The notes beneath the pieces were generated by a model. That model worked only from the letters and a program-made list of their open reading frames with translations. It had not been told where the DNA came from and ran no database searches. Of a DNA stretch of 64,000 bases, positions 1 to 8,174 are shown piece after piece; within the stretch, counting starts at the first letter, position 1, and each line of letters opens with the position of its first letter. This stretch comes from Allorhizobium borbori (GTDB lineage Bacteria; Pseudomonadota; Alphaproteobacteria; Rhizobiales; Rhizobiaceae), in contig NZ_JACIDU010000003.1 in NCBI RefSeq assembly GCF_014196535.1, forward strand, positions 248,001 through 312,000, in the 5' to 3' direction. The position numbers and the translations under genes were made by a program.

Positions 1-523
1 TCGACATATGGGTGATGGCGACGAGCTTGGTGCGCTCCGTCAGGCACTTTTCGAAATCTTCGAGGTGGAAAGAGCCGTCTTCGTCCACCGGCACCCAGAC
101 GATCTTTGCGCCCTTGCGTTCCCGCAGAAAGTGCCAGGGCACGATGTTGGAGTGGTGCTCCATGATCGAGATGACGATCTCGTCCCCCTCGCCGATATTG
201 TCCATGGCCCAGCCATAGGCAACCGTGTTGATTGCCTCGGTCGAGGACTTGGTGAAGACAATCTCATCCACCGAACCAGCGTTTAGGAAGCGGCGCACGC
301 TTTCACGGCTTGCCTCGAAAGCTTCTGTCGCCTTGTTGGAAAGGTAATGCAGGCCGCGATGAACATTGGCGTATTCATGGGAATAGGTGTTCGAAACCGC
401 ATCGATCACCACCTGCGGTTTCTGCGCCGAAGCGCCGTTATCCAGATAGACCAGCGGCTTGCCATAGACTTCCCGCGCAAGAATGGGGAAGTCGCGGCGG
501 ATCGCTTCAACATCATAGGCCAT
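1..523 (-). CDS. sufS: Cysteine desulfurase SufS, N-terminal part (cut by window edge)
   Basis: PLP-dependent cysteine desulfurase of the SufS (group II) type, which removes sulfur from cysteine for SufBCD-dependent Fe-S cluster assembly in the cytoplasm. The start ATG is at 523-521 and the frame stays open to base 1, giving 174 residues of a family about 410 long. Typical group II features are visible: YLDNGASAQKP near the N-terminus, then FTKSSTEAIN and the MEHHSNIVPW segment that contributes to the PLP pocket. The PLP lysine and catalytic cysteine lie beyond the window. It follows sufD on the same strand after a 179 bp gap filled by a mosaic repeat. It is the second desulfurase of the operon; the first, at 4472-5635, belongs to the NifS/IscS-like group. 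Confidence 0.93.
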   Translation of the reverse strand, partial: MAYDVEAIRRDFPILAREVYGKPLVYLDNGASAQKPQVVIDAVSNTYSHEYANVHRGLHYLSNKATEAFEASRESVRRFLNAGSVDEIVFTKSSTEAINTVAYGWAMDNIGEGDEIVISIMEHHSNIVPWHFLRERKGAKIVWVPVDEDGSFHLEDFEKCLTERTKLVAITHMS

Positions 524-555
524 GCTTGGCCGTCCTTTCACAATTCAGGGCAGTG

Positions 556-700
556 CAGGCATACCCCTCTGGCTGCCGCCATCTCCCCCACAAGGGGGAG
601 ACAGAAAGATGCATCGGCATCCCATCACGAAGACAATGAGGGTGCCGCACATTTTCTCCCCCTTATGGAGGAGACGACCGGCCAACGGGGGCTTCTGTCC
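556..700. repeat. RIME-like rhizobial intergenic mosaic repeat between sufD and sufS
   Basis: The sufD-sufS gap holds two related hairpins. One is perfect: TCTCCCCC (582-589), loop ACAA, GGGGGAGA (594-601). The other is imperfect: TCTCCCCC (655-662), loop TTAT, GGAGGAGA (667-674), with 7 of 8 pairs. The C-rich/G-rich palindrome is the hallmark I associate with the RIME-type mosaic elements dispersed between genes in rhizobia. The outer boundaries are approximate. Because it lies inside an operon it will be transcribed and could alter mRNA decay between sufD and sufS. Confidence 0.6.
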
Positions 701-702
701 CT

Positions 703-1974
703 TCAGGCGTGCTTTTCCAGCCAGTTGGAAATCACTTCCTCCAGCGCCTCGACCAGCGGTTCGTCCTCAAGCTCTTCCACGACTTCGGCAACGAAGGCGT
801 TGACCAGCATGGCGCGGGCCTTGTTTTCGGGAATACCGCGGGCCCGCAGATAATAGAGGTGGTTGTCGTCGATATCGGCAACCGTCGCACCATGGCCGCA
901 GACCACGTCATCCGCAAAGATTTCCAGTTCCGGCTTGGCGGCAAAATCCGCATCGTCCGAAAGCAGAAGCGTGTTGCAGGCCATCTTGGCGTCGGTCTTC
1001 TGGGCATCCGGCGCAACGCGGATCATGCCCTGGAAAACGCCCCGACCACGGTCGAACAACACGTAACGGAAGACATCCGTGGACGAGGTGTTCGGCACGT
1101 TATGCCCCAGCACCAGCGTCACATCGTTATGCTGCTCGCCGCCGATGAGGTTGACGCCGCGCAGCGTGAGTTCGGCACCCTCACCGCTGGCGTCGATGCG
1201 CAATTCCTGCCGCACCAGCTTGCCGCCGGCATTCACGTCGAACAGCTTCAGCTTGGCATCAGCGCCGAGATCGACGCGAATCTGGCCGAGGAACGTGTCG
1301 GCCGCGCCCTGCTGCTGCAGTACGATCCAGGTGACATCAGCACCGGCACCGATGACCACATCGCTGATGGACGAGACGAAAGCGGCATCGCCTTCGCCAG
1401 CGATATGGCGCTCGATAATCGTGACCCTGGCGCCCGCGCCGATCGTGACAGGAAAGCGGGTGTGAACCTGACCGCCGGTGTGGATCGACTGGATTTCGAT
1501 GGGAGCCTCGATCTCGGCATCCGCCGGAATTTCGAGGGTGAAACCGTCACGAACGAAGGCAGCGTTGATACGGCCAATGGCGTCGTCCGCGGCAACCGCG
1601 TCGAGGCGGGCGGCAGCGGAACCATCCGTCAGGCTTTCGCTGTAGCGGGTTGCGGTGAACGCGTCCTGACGTGTTTCATTGGCCTTGCCCTGCAGCACGG
1701 AAAGGACCGTGGCGCCGCCGACGAACGGCGAAAGCGCCTTGGCGCCTTTCTTCGCGTCGAAGGCCGGAATGTCCTTCAGAAGTGTCTTGAGATCGGTGTA
1801 GTGCCAGCTTTCGATACGGCGTGTCGGCAGGCCGGCGGTCTTCAGATCGTCCAGCAGGCGGTCACGCAGCGTCAGCACATCCGGATCGCCGGGCAGGTCT
1901 GAAAGCTGGGTCGTATAGGCCTCGACCAGCGCCGTTTCGGCGGCGGTCTGGCGTGTGTTGCTCTGAATGGTCAT
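703..1974 (-). CDS. sufD: Fe-S cluster assembly protein SufD
   Basis: SufD is a scaffold subunit of the SufBCD complex, which builds [4Fe-4S] clusters in the cytoplasm; the SufB-SufD heterodimer binds the SufC ATPases. The 423-residue product has the family's beta-helical core (repeated short strands around residues 150-330). Its C-terminal block, near GHGATVADIDDNHLYYLRAR, is the conserved region shared with SufB. The ATG at 1974 lies 14 bp after the sufC stop, so the two are probably co-transcribed and translated in close succession. Length and order (sufB-sufC-sufD-sufS) are normal for alphaproteobacteria. Confidence 0.96.
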   Translation of the reverse strand: MTIQSNTRQTAAETALVEAYTTQLSDLPGDPDVLTLRDRLLDDLKTAGLPTRRIESWHYTDLKTLLKDIPAFDAKKGAKALSPFVGGATVLSVLQGKANETRQDAFTATRYSESLTDGSAAARLDAVAADDAIGRINAAFVRDGFTLEIPADAEIEAPIEIQSIHTGGQVHTRFPVTIGAGARVTIIERHIAGEGDAAFVSSISDVVIGAGADVTWIVLQQQGAADTFLGQIRVDLGADAKLKLFDVNAGGKLVRQELRIDASGEGAELTLRGVNLIGGEQHNDVTLVLGHNVPNTSSTDVFRYVLFDRGRGVFQGMIRVAPDAQKTDAKMACNTLLLSDDADFAAKPELEIFADDVVCGHGATVADIDDNHLYYLRARGIPENKARAMLVNAFVAEVVEELEDEPLVEALEEVISNWLEKHA

Positions 1975-1988
1975 CGCTGATCCCCGCC

Positions 1989-2747
1989 TTATTCGGCTGC
2001 TTCGCCGATGACGTCGGCATAGCCGTTGGCTTCCAGCTCCAGCGCCAGTTCCTTGCCGCCCGTGCGGATGATCTGGCCCTTGTAGAGAACGTGAACGGTG
2101 TCCGGCACGATGTGTTCCAGAAGGCGCTGGTAGTGGGTGATGACCACGAAGGCGCGATCAGGCGACCGCAGCGCATTGACGCCATCCGAGACGATCTTGA
2201 GTGCGTCGATGTCAAGGCCCGAGTCGGTTTCGTCGAGAACGCAGAGTTTCGGCTCCAGAAGCGCCATCTGCAGGATTTCGGCGCGCTTCTTCTCACCGCC
2301 GGAGAAGCCGACGTTGAGCGGACGCTTCAGCATGTCCGGGTCGATCTTGAGCTTCGCAGCACCTTCCTTGACGGTACGGATGAATTCCGGCGTCGTCAGT
2401 TCGGCTTCGCCGCGCGCCTTGCGCTGCTCGTTCATCGCCACCTTGAGGAACTGCATGGTGGCAACGCCCGGAATTTCGACCGGATACTGGAACGCGAGGA
2501 AGATGCCCTTGGCAGCACGCTCGGACGCGTCGAGTTCCAGAATGCTTTCGCCGTTGTAGCGGATGTCACCAGAGGTGACTTCGTAGTCCTCGCGGCCCGA
2601 CAGGATGTAGGAGAGCGTCGACTTGCCGGAGCCGTTCGGGCCCATGATGGCGGCGACTTCGCCGGCCTTCACGGTCAGGTTCAGGCCACGGATGATTTCC
2701 GTGTCAGTGTCGGCGATCTTTGCGTGCAGGTCGATGATTTCAAGCAT
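1989..2747 (-). CDS. sufC: Fe-S cluster assembly ATPase SufC
   Basis: ABC-type ATPase that drives conformational change in the SufBCD scaffold. The sequence shows the Walker A motif GPNGSGKST, the signature FSGGEKKR and the Walker B segment CVLDETDSGLD. The start is placed at the ATG 2747-2745 because AAGGA sits 7 nt upstream and the protein then begins MLEIIDLHAK, as in other SufC proteins. An upstream in-frame start at 2810 would add 21 unconserved residues. The resulting 252 residues match the family length. No membrane segments; acts in the cytosol. Confidence 0.96.
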   Translation of the reverse strand: MLEIIDLHAKIADTDTEIIRGLNLTVKAGEVAAIMGPNGSGKSTLSYILSGREDYEVTSGDIRYNGESILELDASERAAKGIFLAFQYPVEIPGVATMQFLKVAMNEQRKARGEAELTTPEFIRTVKEGAAKLKIDPDMLKRPLNVGFSGGEKKRAEILQMALLEPKLCVLDETDSGLDIDALKIVSDGVNALRSPDRAFVVITHYQRLLEHIVPDTVHVLYKGQIIRTGGKELALELEANGYADVIGEAAE

Positions 2748-2825
2748 TTCGATATCCTTCTCGGATGTAACGGAGATCAGGCGCGCGAAAGGCCGCGCGC
2801 ACCGGTTCAATCGGGTTACGGGACG

Positions 2826-4295
2826 TCAGCCCACGGAGCCTTCCAGCGAGATGCCGATCAGCTTCTGGGCTTCCACGGCAAATTCCATCGGCAGTTCCTG
2901 AATGACTTCCTTGACGAAGCCGTTCACGATGAGGGCGATGGCCGCCTCTTCGGGAATGCCGCGCTGCAGGCAGTAGAAGAGCTGGTCCTCGGAAATCTTC
3001 GAGGTGGTCGCCTCGTGCTCGAACTGGCAGGTGGAGTTCTTCGCCTCGATATAGGGCACGGTATGCGCGCCGCAGGTATCGCCGATCAGAAGGCTGTCGC
3101 ACTGGGTGAAGTTGCGGGCATTCGTCGCCTTGCGATGGGCCGACACCTGGCCGCGATAGGTGTTGTTCGACTTGCCGGCGGAAATGCCCTTGGAGATGAT
3201 GCGGCTCGACGTATTCTTGCCGAGATGGATCATCTTGGTGCCCGAATCGATCTGCTGATGACCGTTCGAGACAGCAATCGAATAGAACTCGCCGCGCGAA
3301 TTATCGCCACGCAGGATGCAGGACGGGTATTTCCAGGTGATCGCCGAGCCGGTTTCCACCTGCGTCCATGAAATCTTCGAGTTCTTGCCACGGCAATCGC
3401 CGCGCTTGGTCACGAAGTTGTAGATGCCACCCTTGCCTTCCATATCGCCCGGATACCAGTTCTGGACGGTAGAATACTTGATTTCGGCGTCATCGAGCGC
3501 AATGAGTTCAACAACGGCAGCGTGAAGCTGGTTTTCATCACGCTGCGGCGCGGTGCAGCCTTCGAGATAGGAGACGTAAGCGCCTTCCTCGCACACGATC
3601 AACGTGCGCTCGAACTGGCCGGTGTTCTTCTCATTGATACGGAAATAGGTCGACAGTTCCATCGGGCAACGAACGCCCTTCGGAACGTATACGAAGGAAC
3701 CGTCGGTGAAGACCGCGCAGTTCAGCGTCGCATAGAAATTGTCGGTCGGCGGCACGACGGAACCGAGATACTTCTTCACGAGATCCGGATGCTCGCGCAC
3801 AGCTTCCGAAATCGACATGAAGATGACCCCGGCCTTCTTCAACTCTTCCTTGAAGGTGGTGACGACCGAAACCGAATCGAAAACGGCATCGACGGCGACC
3901 TTGGAGGTCTGCACGCCGGCCAGAATTTCCTGCTCACGCAGCGGAATGCCGAGCTTCTCATAGGTCTTCAGCAGTTCGGGATCGACGTCATCGATGCTCT
4001 GTGGGCCGGTAACGTTCTTCGGCGCGGCATAGTAATAGATGTCGTTGAAGTCGATCTTCGGATAGTCGACACGCGCCCAGGTGGGCTCGTCCATCGTCAG
4101 CCAGCGGCGGTAGGCGTCCAGACGCCATTCCAGCATCCATTCCGGCTCCTGTTTCTTGGCGGAAATGAAGCGGACAATCTCTTCGCTGAGGCCTTTCGGG
4201 GCCTTGTCCACCTCGATTTCGGTCTCGAAACCGTATTTGTACTGATCGAGGTCAATCTGCTTGACCTGATCGATCGTCTCCTGGACGGCAACCAT
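2826..4295 (-). CDS. sufB: Fe-S cluster assembly protein SufB
   Basis: SufB is the main scaffold of the SufBCD complex, on which sulfur from the desulfurase and iron are assembled. The predicted 489 residues are the usual SufB length and include the conserved blocks [20 protein letters not shown] and [16 protein letters not shown]. The start ATG at 4295 is preceded by GGAG at 6 nt spacing. A longer reading to 4379 has no recognisable ribosome site and adds unconserved residues. It is the second gene of the operon, 176 bp after the first desulfurase, with two hairpins in the gap, so it may not be transcribed at exactly the same level as the gene before it. Confidence 0.96.
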   Translation of the reverse strand: MVAVQETIDQVKQIDLDQYKYGFETEIEVDKAPKGLSEEIVRFISAKKQEPEWMLEWRLDAYRRWLTMDEPTWARVDYPKIDFNDIYYYAAPKNVTGPQSIDDVDPELLKTYEKLGIPLREQEILAGVQTSKVAVDAVFDSVSVVTTFKEELKKAGVIFMSISEAVREHPDLVKKYLGSVVPPTDNFYATLNCAVFTDGSFVYVPKGVRCPMELSTYFRINEKNTGQFERTLIVCEEGAYVSYLEGCTAPQRDENQLHAAVVELIALDDAEIKYSTVQNWYPGDMEGKGGIYNFVTKRGDCRGKNSKISWTQVETGSAITWKYPSCILRGDNSRGEFYSIAVSNGHQQIDSGTKMIHLGKNTSSRIISKGISAGKSNNTYRGQVSAHRKATNARNFTQCDSLLIGDTCGAHTVPYIEAKNSTCQFEHEATTSKISEDQLFYCLQRGIPEEAAIALIVNGFVKEVIQELPMEFAVEAQKLIGISLEGSVG

Positions 4296-4343
4296 TTCAG
4301 TCTCCAATCTCGCCGGGATCAAAGGCCCGGTGGCTTGTCGAAT

Positions 4344-4400
4344 TCCCGGATTTGCGATCCGGGAGCATGTCATTCTCAAAAAAGCGGATGTCCGCTTTTA
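4344..4400 (-). terminator. Intra-operon hairpins, terminator-like, between the desulfurase gene and sufB
   Basis: Reading along the minus strand from the desulfurase gene, a hairpin AAAAGCGG-ATGT-CCGCTTTT (4400-4381) is followed by a run of T, the form of an intrinsic terminator. The T-tail is present on both strands. It is followed by a second stem, TCCCGGAT with ATCCGGGA (4364-4344, 5 nt loop). The pair lies between two genes of one operon, so partial termination or mRNA processing is plausible; neither is proven. Confidence 0.55.
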
Positions 4401-4471
4401 TTTAGTGCGGAACCCGGCAATTTGCACCCGGTTCCTTTCGGAAAACCACGGAAAATCCGGGATTGTCCTGT

Positions 4472-5635
4472 TCAGGCCGCCTCCGTCGCCTTGCGGCGAC
4501 CGGCAATCTTCACAAAAGCCGCCACAGCCCGCTCCACATCCGCCTCATTCGAAGACGTTCCGAGCGAAATGCGCAGCGCTCCGAGCTTCGGATCACAGCC
4601 CATGGCGGCCAGCACATGGCTTTCGCCCACCTTGCCGGAGGAGCAGGCCGAACCGGCGGAAACGGCTACGCCTTCCAGATCGAATGCGATCTGGCCGGTT
4701 TCCGATTTCAGGCCCGGCAGGCTGAAAAAGCAGGTGTTGGCGACACGCGGCACATCCGCACCGTGGATGATGACATCCGCCGCCGCAATCCGCAGGCCCG
4801 CCTCCAGCCGATCGCGCAGCGCGGCGATGCGGGCCATGCGACCCTCAAGCCCTGCCAGGGCCACCTCTGCCGCAGCGCCGAAGCCCAGGATGGCCGCCAG
4901 GTTCTCCGTGCCGGAGCGATGGCCTTTTTCCTGACCGCCACCGCGCACCAGCGGCGCGGGCATCAACACCTCGCCACGCGAAACCAGCGCGCCGACACCC
5001 TTCGGCCCGCCAATCTTGTGCGACGAGAGAATCAGGAAATCGGCGCCCAGCGTGGCGATATCGAGCGGGACGCGGCCGGCTGCCTGCACGGCATCTACGA
5101 CAAGAAGCCCGCCGCGGGCATGCACCAGCGCTGCGGCTTCCGCCACCGGCTGGATCACACCCGTCTCGTTGTTGACGGCCATGAGTGCGACCAACGGCAT
5201 GCCGGAAGCCTCATCATGCGAGGCAAGAAACGCCTTGAGCGCGTCGAGATCGGCAACGCCTTGATGCGTGACCGGTATTTCGCTGATCTTGTCGACAGGA
5301 AAGCGCCCGCCCTCGCGAATTGCCGGATGTTCGATAGCCGACAGATAGACATGCCCGATGCCCACCGGGCGGCGGCCCATGCGATATTCATCGCAAAGCA
5401 GGGTATTCGCGGCTTCCGTCGCACCGGAGGTGAAAACCACATGCGCCGGCTCTGCACCGACGAGCGCCGCGACCTGCCGACGGGCCTTTTCAAGGGCAGC
5501 GCGTGCGGCCCGACCTTCACCATGCACGGAGGACGGATTCATCATGTCCAGACCGGCAAGAACGGCCGCTCGCGCCTCATCGAGAAGCGGCGCGGTCGCG
5601 TTCCAATCCATATAGACACGCGGGCCAATGGCCAT
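4472..5635 (-). CDS. sufS2: Cysteine desulfurase (NifS/IscS-like), first gene of the suf operon
   Basis: Group I (NifS/IscS-like) PLP-dependent cysteine desulfurase of 387 residues supplying sulfur to the Suf machinery. The PLP-binding lysine is K207 in SSHKIGGPKG, and the catalytic cysteine is C331 in SAGSACSSGKVGESH. The N-terminal YMDWNATAPL is also typical. It leads the operon sufS2-sufB-sufC-sufD-sufS. The promoter at 5745-5784 carries an iron-responsive operator, so expression should rise when iron is scarce. The presence of two desulfurases of different groups in one operon is known in rhizobia. The symbol follows Agrobacterium usage as I remember it and should be taken as tentative; the enzyme class is secure. 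Confidence 0.92.
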   Translation of the reverse strand: MAIGPRVYMDWNATAPLLDEARAAVLAGLDMMNPSSVHGEGRAARAALEKARRQVAALVGAEPAHVVFTSGATEAANTLLCDEYRMGRRPVGIGHVYLSAIEHPAIREGGRFPVDKISEIPVTHQGVADLDALKAFLASHDEASGMPLVALMAVNNETGVIQPVAEAAALVHARGGLLVVDAVQAAGRVPLDIATLGADFLILSSHKIGGPKGVGALVSRGEVLMPAPLVRGGGQEKGHRSGTENLAAILGFGAAAEVALAGLEGRMARIAALRDRLEAGLRIAAADVIIHGADVPRVANTCFFSLPGLKSETGQIAFDLEGVAVSAGSACSSGKVGESHVLAAMGCDPKLGALRISLGTSSNEADVERAVAAFVKIAGRRKATEAA

Positions 5636-5744
5636 TCAAACAGTCCCTCGCACGAAGGCGTGCATTTTTGTTGAAATTTCAGGGCGGCTTAGCATATGAA
5701 CACCACAAATCCTACGGCGTTTCCGCCACGAGATTTTTGAACGG

Positions 5745-5784
5745 TTCTAAACTGCGTTTTAGAAAAGATGATTTCCTGAGTCAA
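5745..5784 (-). promoter_or_regulatory. suf operon promoter with RirA-type operator and ICE-like inverted repeat
   Basis: On the minus strand a -35 box TTGACT (5784-5779) and a -10 box TAAAAC (5761-5756) are separated by exactly 17 bp. TGA-N9-TCA (5769-5783), the consensus of the rhizobial iron-responsive operator bound by RirA, overlaps the -35 box. Around the -10 box is the inverted repeat TTCTAAA-N6-TTTAGAA (5745-5764). Its arms equal the half-sites of the Irr iron control element (TTTAGAA-N3-TTCTAAA) but in the opposite order. Iron-replete repression by RirA is a well-founded expectation; Irr binding is speculative. Confidence 0.7.
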
Positions 5785-5839
5785 GTCACCTGACTGCGAC
5801 TTCCGTCTTTTCAGAAGCGAAACCGATACCGGAGTAACG

Positions 5840-6517
5840 ATGCCCGAAGTCATTTTCAACGGCCCTGCCGGCCGTCTCGAAGGCCGCTACCAGCCATCGA
5901 AGGAAAAAAGCGCCCCGATCGCCATCATCCTGCACCCGCATCCGCAGTTCGGCGGCACGATGAACAACCAGATCGTCTACCAGCTCTTCTACATGTTCCA
6001 GAAGCGCGGGTTCACGACGCTGCGTTTCAACTTCCGCAGCATCGGCCGCAGCCAGGGCGAATTCGACCATGGCGCGGGTGAGTTGTCAGATGCCGCCTCC
6101 GCACTCGACTGGGTGCAGTCGCTGCATCCCGATTCCAAGAGCTGCTGGGTTGCCGGCTATTCCTTCGGCGCGTGGATCGGTATGCAGCTCCTGATGCGCC
6201 GTCCGGAAATCGAAGGCTTCATGTCGATTGCGCCACAGCCGAACATCTACGACTTCTCCTTCCTCGCCCCCTGCCCGTCGTCCGGCCTCATCATCCACGG
6301 CGACAGCGACAAGGTGGCACCGGAGAAGGATGTTCAGGGGCTGGTCGACAAGCTGCAGACGCAGAAGGGCATCCTCATCACCCACCGCACCCTGCCGGGC
6401 GCCAACCACTTCTTCAACGGTCAGGTGGATACGCTGATGGGCGAATGCGAGGACTACCTCGACCGTCGCCTGAACGGTGAACTGGTGCCGGAACCGGCCG
6501 CAAAGCGGATTCGATAA
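5840..6517 (+). CDS. Alpha/beta hydrolase (COG2945-type)
   Basis: Cytosolic alpha/beta-hydrolase of 225 residues. The nucleophile elbow GYSFGAW supplies the serine, GDSDKVAP the aspartate, and GANHFF the histidine of the catalytic triad, in the correct order. The N-terminal HPHPQFGGTMNN block is the hallmark of the COG2945 group. Substrate unknown; family members are usually annotated only as hydrolases or dienelactone hydrolase-like. It is divergent from the suf operon, starting 204 bp away, so the iron-responsive operator at 5769 might also touch it. An 11 bp stem hairpin follows its stop codon. Confidence 0.85.
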   Translation: MPEVIFNGPAGRLEGRYQPSKEKSAPIAIILHPHPQFGGTMNNQIVYQLFYMFQKRGFTTLRFNFRSIGRSQGEFDHGAGELSDAASALDWVQSLHPDSKSCWVAGYSFGAWIGMQLLMRRPEIEGFMSIAPQPNIYDFSFLAPCPSSGLIIHGDSDKVAPEKDVQGLVDKLQTQKGILITHRTLPGANHFFNGQVDTLMGECEDYLDRRLNGELVPEPAAKRIR

Positions 6518-6522
6518 GAACC

Positions 6523-6556
6523 ACGGAAGGGCGTCTGTGCGGTCGCCCTTCCGTTT
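6523..6556 (+). terminator. Hairpin after the alpha/beta hydrolase gene
   Basis: ACGGAAGGGCG (6523-6533) pairs perfectly with CGCCCTTCCGT (6544-6554) around a 10 nt loop, 6 bp after the stop codon. Only three T follow, so it is a weak intrinsic terminator by sequence. Confidence 0.6.
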
Positions 6557-6594
6557 GGACGCTCGCGCTTCCCCGCAATCACACGAAAGCTGCC

Positions 6595-6953
6595 ATGCGA
6601 CATATCCGCATTGCCCTCATAGCTCTCGCCTCGATCTTCTGGAGCGTCATGATTGCCGGCACTCTCGCGTCCATGTTCATAGCGCGGCGATATCCGGAAA
6701 TCTGCCGTTTCGATTACGGCTGGCACTGCGACAGCGATGCAATCTGGATCAAGATTGTTGCGGCGCTGGCTAGAATTCCCACCTTCGCCTTTTTTCAAGC
6801 TGGTTCGCCTTGCCCTCGCCCCTTTGGTTTGCGGGCCCTCTTTGGCTGACGGCAATCCTTTTCGTCTCGACATGGATCGTTTACGCAGGCACGGCTCTTC
6901 TTGTCAGCGCTTTGTTACGTAAACTGGTCAGTTGGAAAGCGCGCCACCGTTAG
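6595..6953 (+). pseudogene. Small two-TM membrane protein, apparently frameshifted in a T run
   Basis: The frame opened by ATG 6595 begins with a transmembrane helix (residues about 5-29, IALIALASIFWSVMIAGT) and a soluble stretch with two cysteines, then runs into TGA at 6847. A different frame downstream encodes a clear second membrane segment (WFAGPLWLTAILFVSTWIVY) and a basic tail ending [10 protein letters not shown], with its stop at 6951-6953. Adding one T to the six-T run at 6790-6795 joins the two into a continuous protein of about 119 residues. The gene may therefore be broken, phase-variable, or affected by a one-base sequence error. I do not recognise the family. Its 3' end overlaps the convergent anmK by 4 bp in the repaired frame. 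Confidence 0.6.
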
Positions 6954-8083
6954 CGAGCAGTCACCAGCACCCCACCCGTCACCGGCTCGCTCACTCCAGT
7001 CGTTCCCGGAAAGGTCAGCGGCAAGCCTTCCAGCGAACGCACCGCGAGATAGGCCCAGGCTTCCGCCTCCATCGATCCGCCGTTGAAGCCCGCCTCTTCC
7101 GCCGCGATAACCTTCGCGCCCTGTCTTGCCGCCAAAGTCGCAAACTCTGCCATGATGACCGGGTTGAGCCGCCCGCCACCGCAAACGATCCATGTTCTGG
7201 CCTGTTCCGGCAGATAGCTGGCCGATTTGAGGATAGCCGCCGCCGTGACATGGGCGAGCGTGCGCGCGCCATCCTCCAGCGACGCCTCGCCCTTTTGCGG
7301 CGGCAGGAAATCGCCGCGATCCAGCGAGCGGCGGATGTTGGCGGAGAAGAAGGGGCTGGCGAGATAGCGTTCGGCAAGTGCGGTAATGACCTTGCCGCGG
7401 GCGGCCGTCTGTCCGCCCTTGTCATAGGCTTTACCGGTGTGCGCCTCGATCCACTGATCGATCAGCATGTTGCCGGGTCCGCTGTCGAAGGCGGCAAGCT
7501 CGGCGGGGCGGCCCGCCTGCCCGGTATAGGTAAGGTTCGAAATGCCGCCGATGTTGACGAAAACCGCCGGACGTTCCAGTCCAACCGGCAGGTTTGAAGC
7601 GAGCGCCGCGTGGTAAGCGGGAATGAGCGGCGCACCCTGCCCGCCATGCACCATGTCGTTGGCGCGCATATCGTAGATGACGTCAATACCGGTTTCCTCT
7701 GCCAGAAGAGGCCCGTCGCCGATCTGCACGGTGAGCGCCTCGTCTGGCCGGTGCAGCACCGTCTGGCCGTGAAAACCGATCACATCGATTTCACCGGGCG
7801 TCATGCCAATGCGATGCAGGAACGATTTGATAGCGGCGGCATGCGCGAGTGTCAGGACGCGCTCGGCATCTGCAAGATCGGCGGGGCGCTGCCGCCGTTC
7901 GGTGATTGCCTTCGCCGTGACCAGCGCCTGCTTCCAGCGGGCGCGCAGACCGTCGTCATAGGGCACGTAATGGCTCGGACCGCGCTCGACACGCTCATGT
8001 CCGTCGGTTCTGACCAGCGCGAGGTCAATGCCATCCATCGAGGTGCCGCTCATCAGCCCGATTGCCGTTCTCATCTTCGCCAT
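6950..8083 (-). CDS. anmK: Anhydro-N-acetylmuramic acid kinase
   Basis: AnmK phosphorylates and hydrolyses 1,6-anhydro-MurNAc to MurNAc-6-phosphate in peptidoglycan recycling in the cytoplasm. The 377-residue product opens with [13 protein letters not shown], the phosphate-binding signature of the family. It also has [11 protein letters not shown] and a C-terminal [11 protein letters not shown] block, all typical. The length is normal. The start ATG at 8083 has GGGGA about 7 nt upstream; a second ATG three codons in is an alternative. It is divergent from tyrS, with only 91 bp between them. Confidence 0.95.
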   Translation of the reverse strand: MAKMRTAIGLMSGTSMDGIDLALVRTDGHERVERGPSHYVPYDDGLRARWKQALVTAKAITERRQRPADLADAERVLTLAHAAAIKSFLHRIGMTPGEIDVIGFHGQTVLHRPDEALTVQIGDGPLLAEETGIDVIYDMRANDMVHGGQGAPLIPAYHAALASNLPVGLERPAVFVNIGGISNLTYTGQAGRPAELAAFDSGPGNMLIDQWIEAHTGKAYDKGGQTAARGKVITALAERYLASPFFSANIRRSLDRGDFLPPQKGEASLEDGARTLAHVTAAAILKSASYLPEQARTWIVCGGGRLNPVIMAEFATLAARQGAKVIAAEEAGFNGGSMEAEAWAYLAVRSLEGLPLTFPGTTGVSEPVTGGVLVTAR

Positions 8084-8174
8084 AGCCGGTCCCCGGAATC
8101 ACTTTTGGGGTGATTATGCGCCGGAACAATGCTAGAGCGCGACCGCATCAAACCCTTTTTCAGAGAAACAGGTC

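Noticed and set aside
1821-3371. A 516-codon plus-strand frame opposite sufC and sufB.
   Set aside because: Antisense to unambiguous suf genes, with no ribosome site and no family features.
5785-5795. A second palindrome AGTCA-CC-TGACT (5784-5795) next to the suf operator.
   Set aside because: It is only 12 bp, overlaps the operator region and contains no distinct known motif, so it is not listed separately. It may be part of the same control site.
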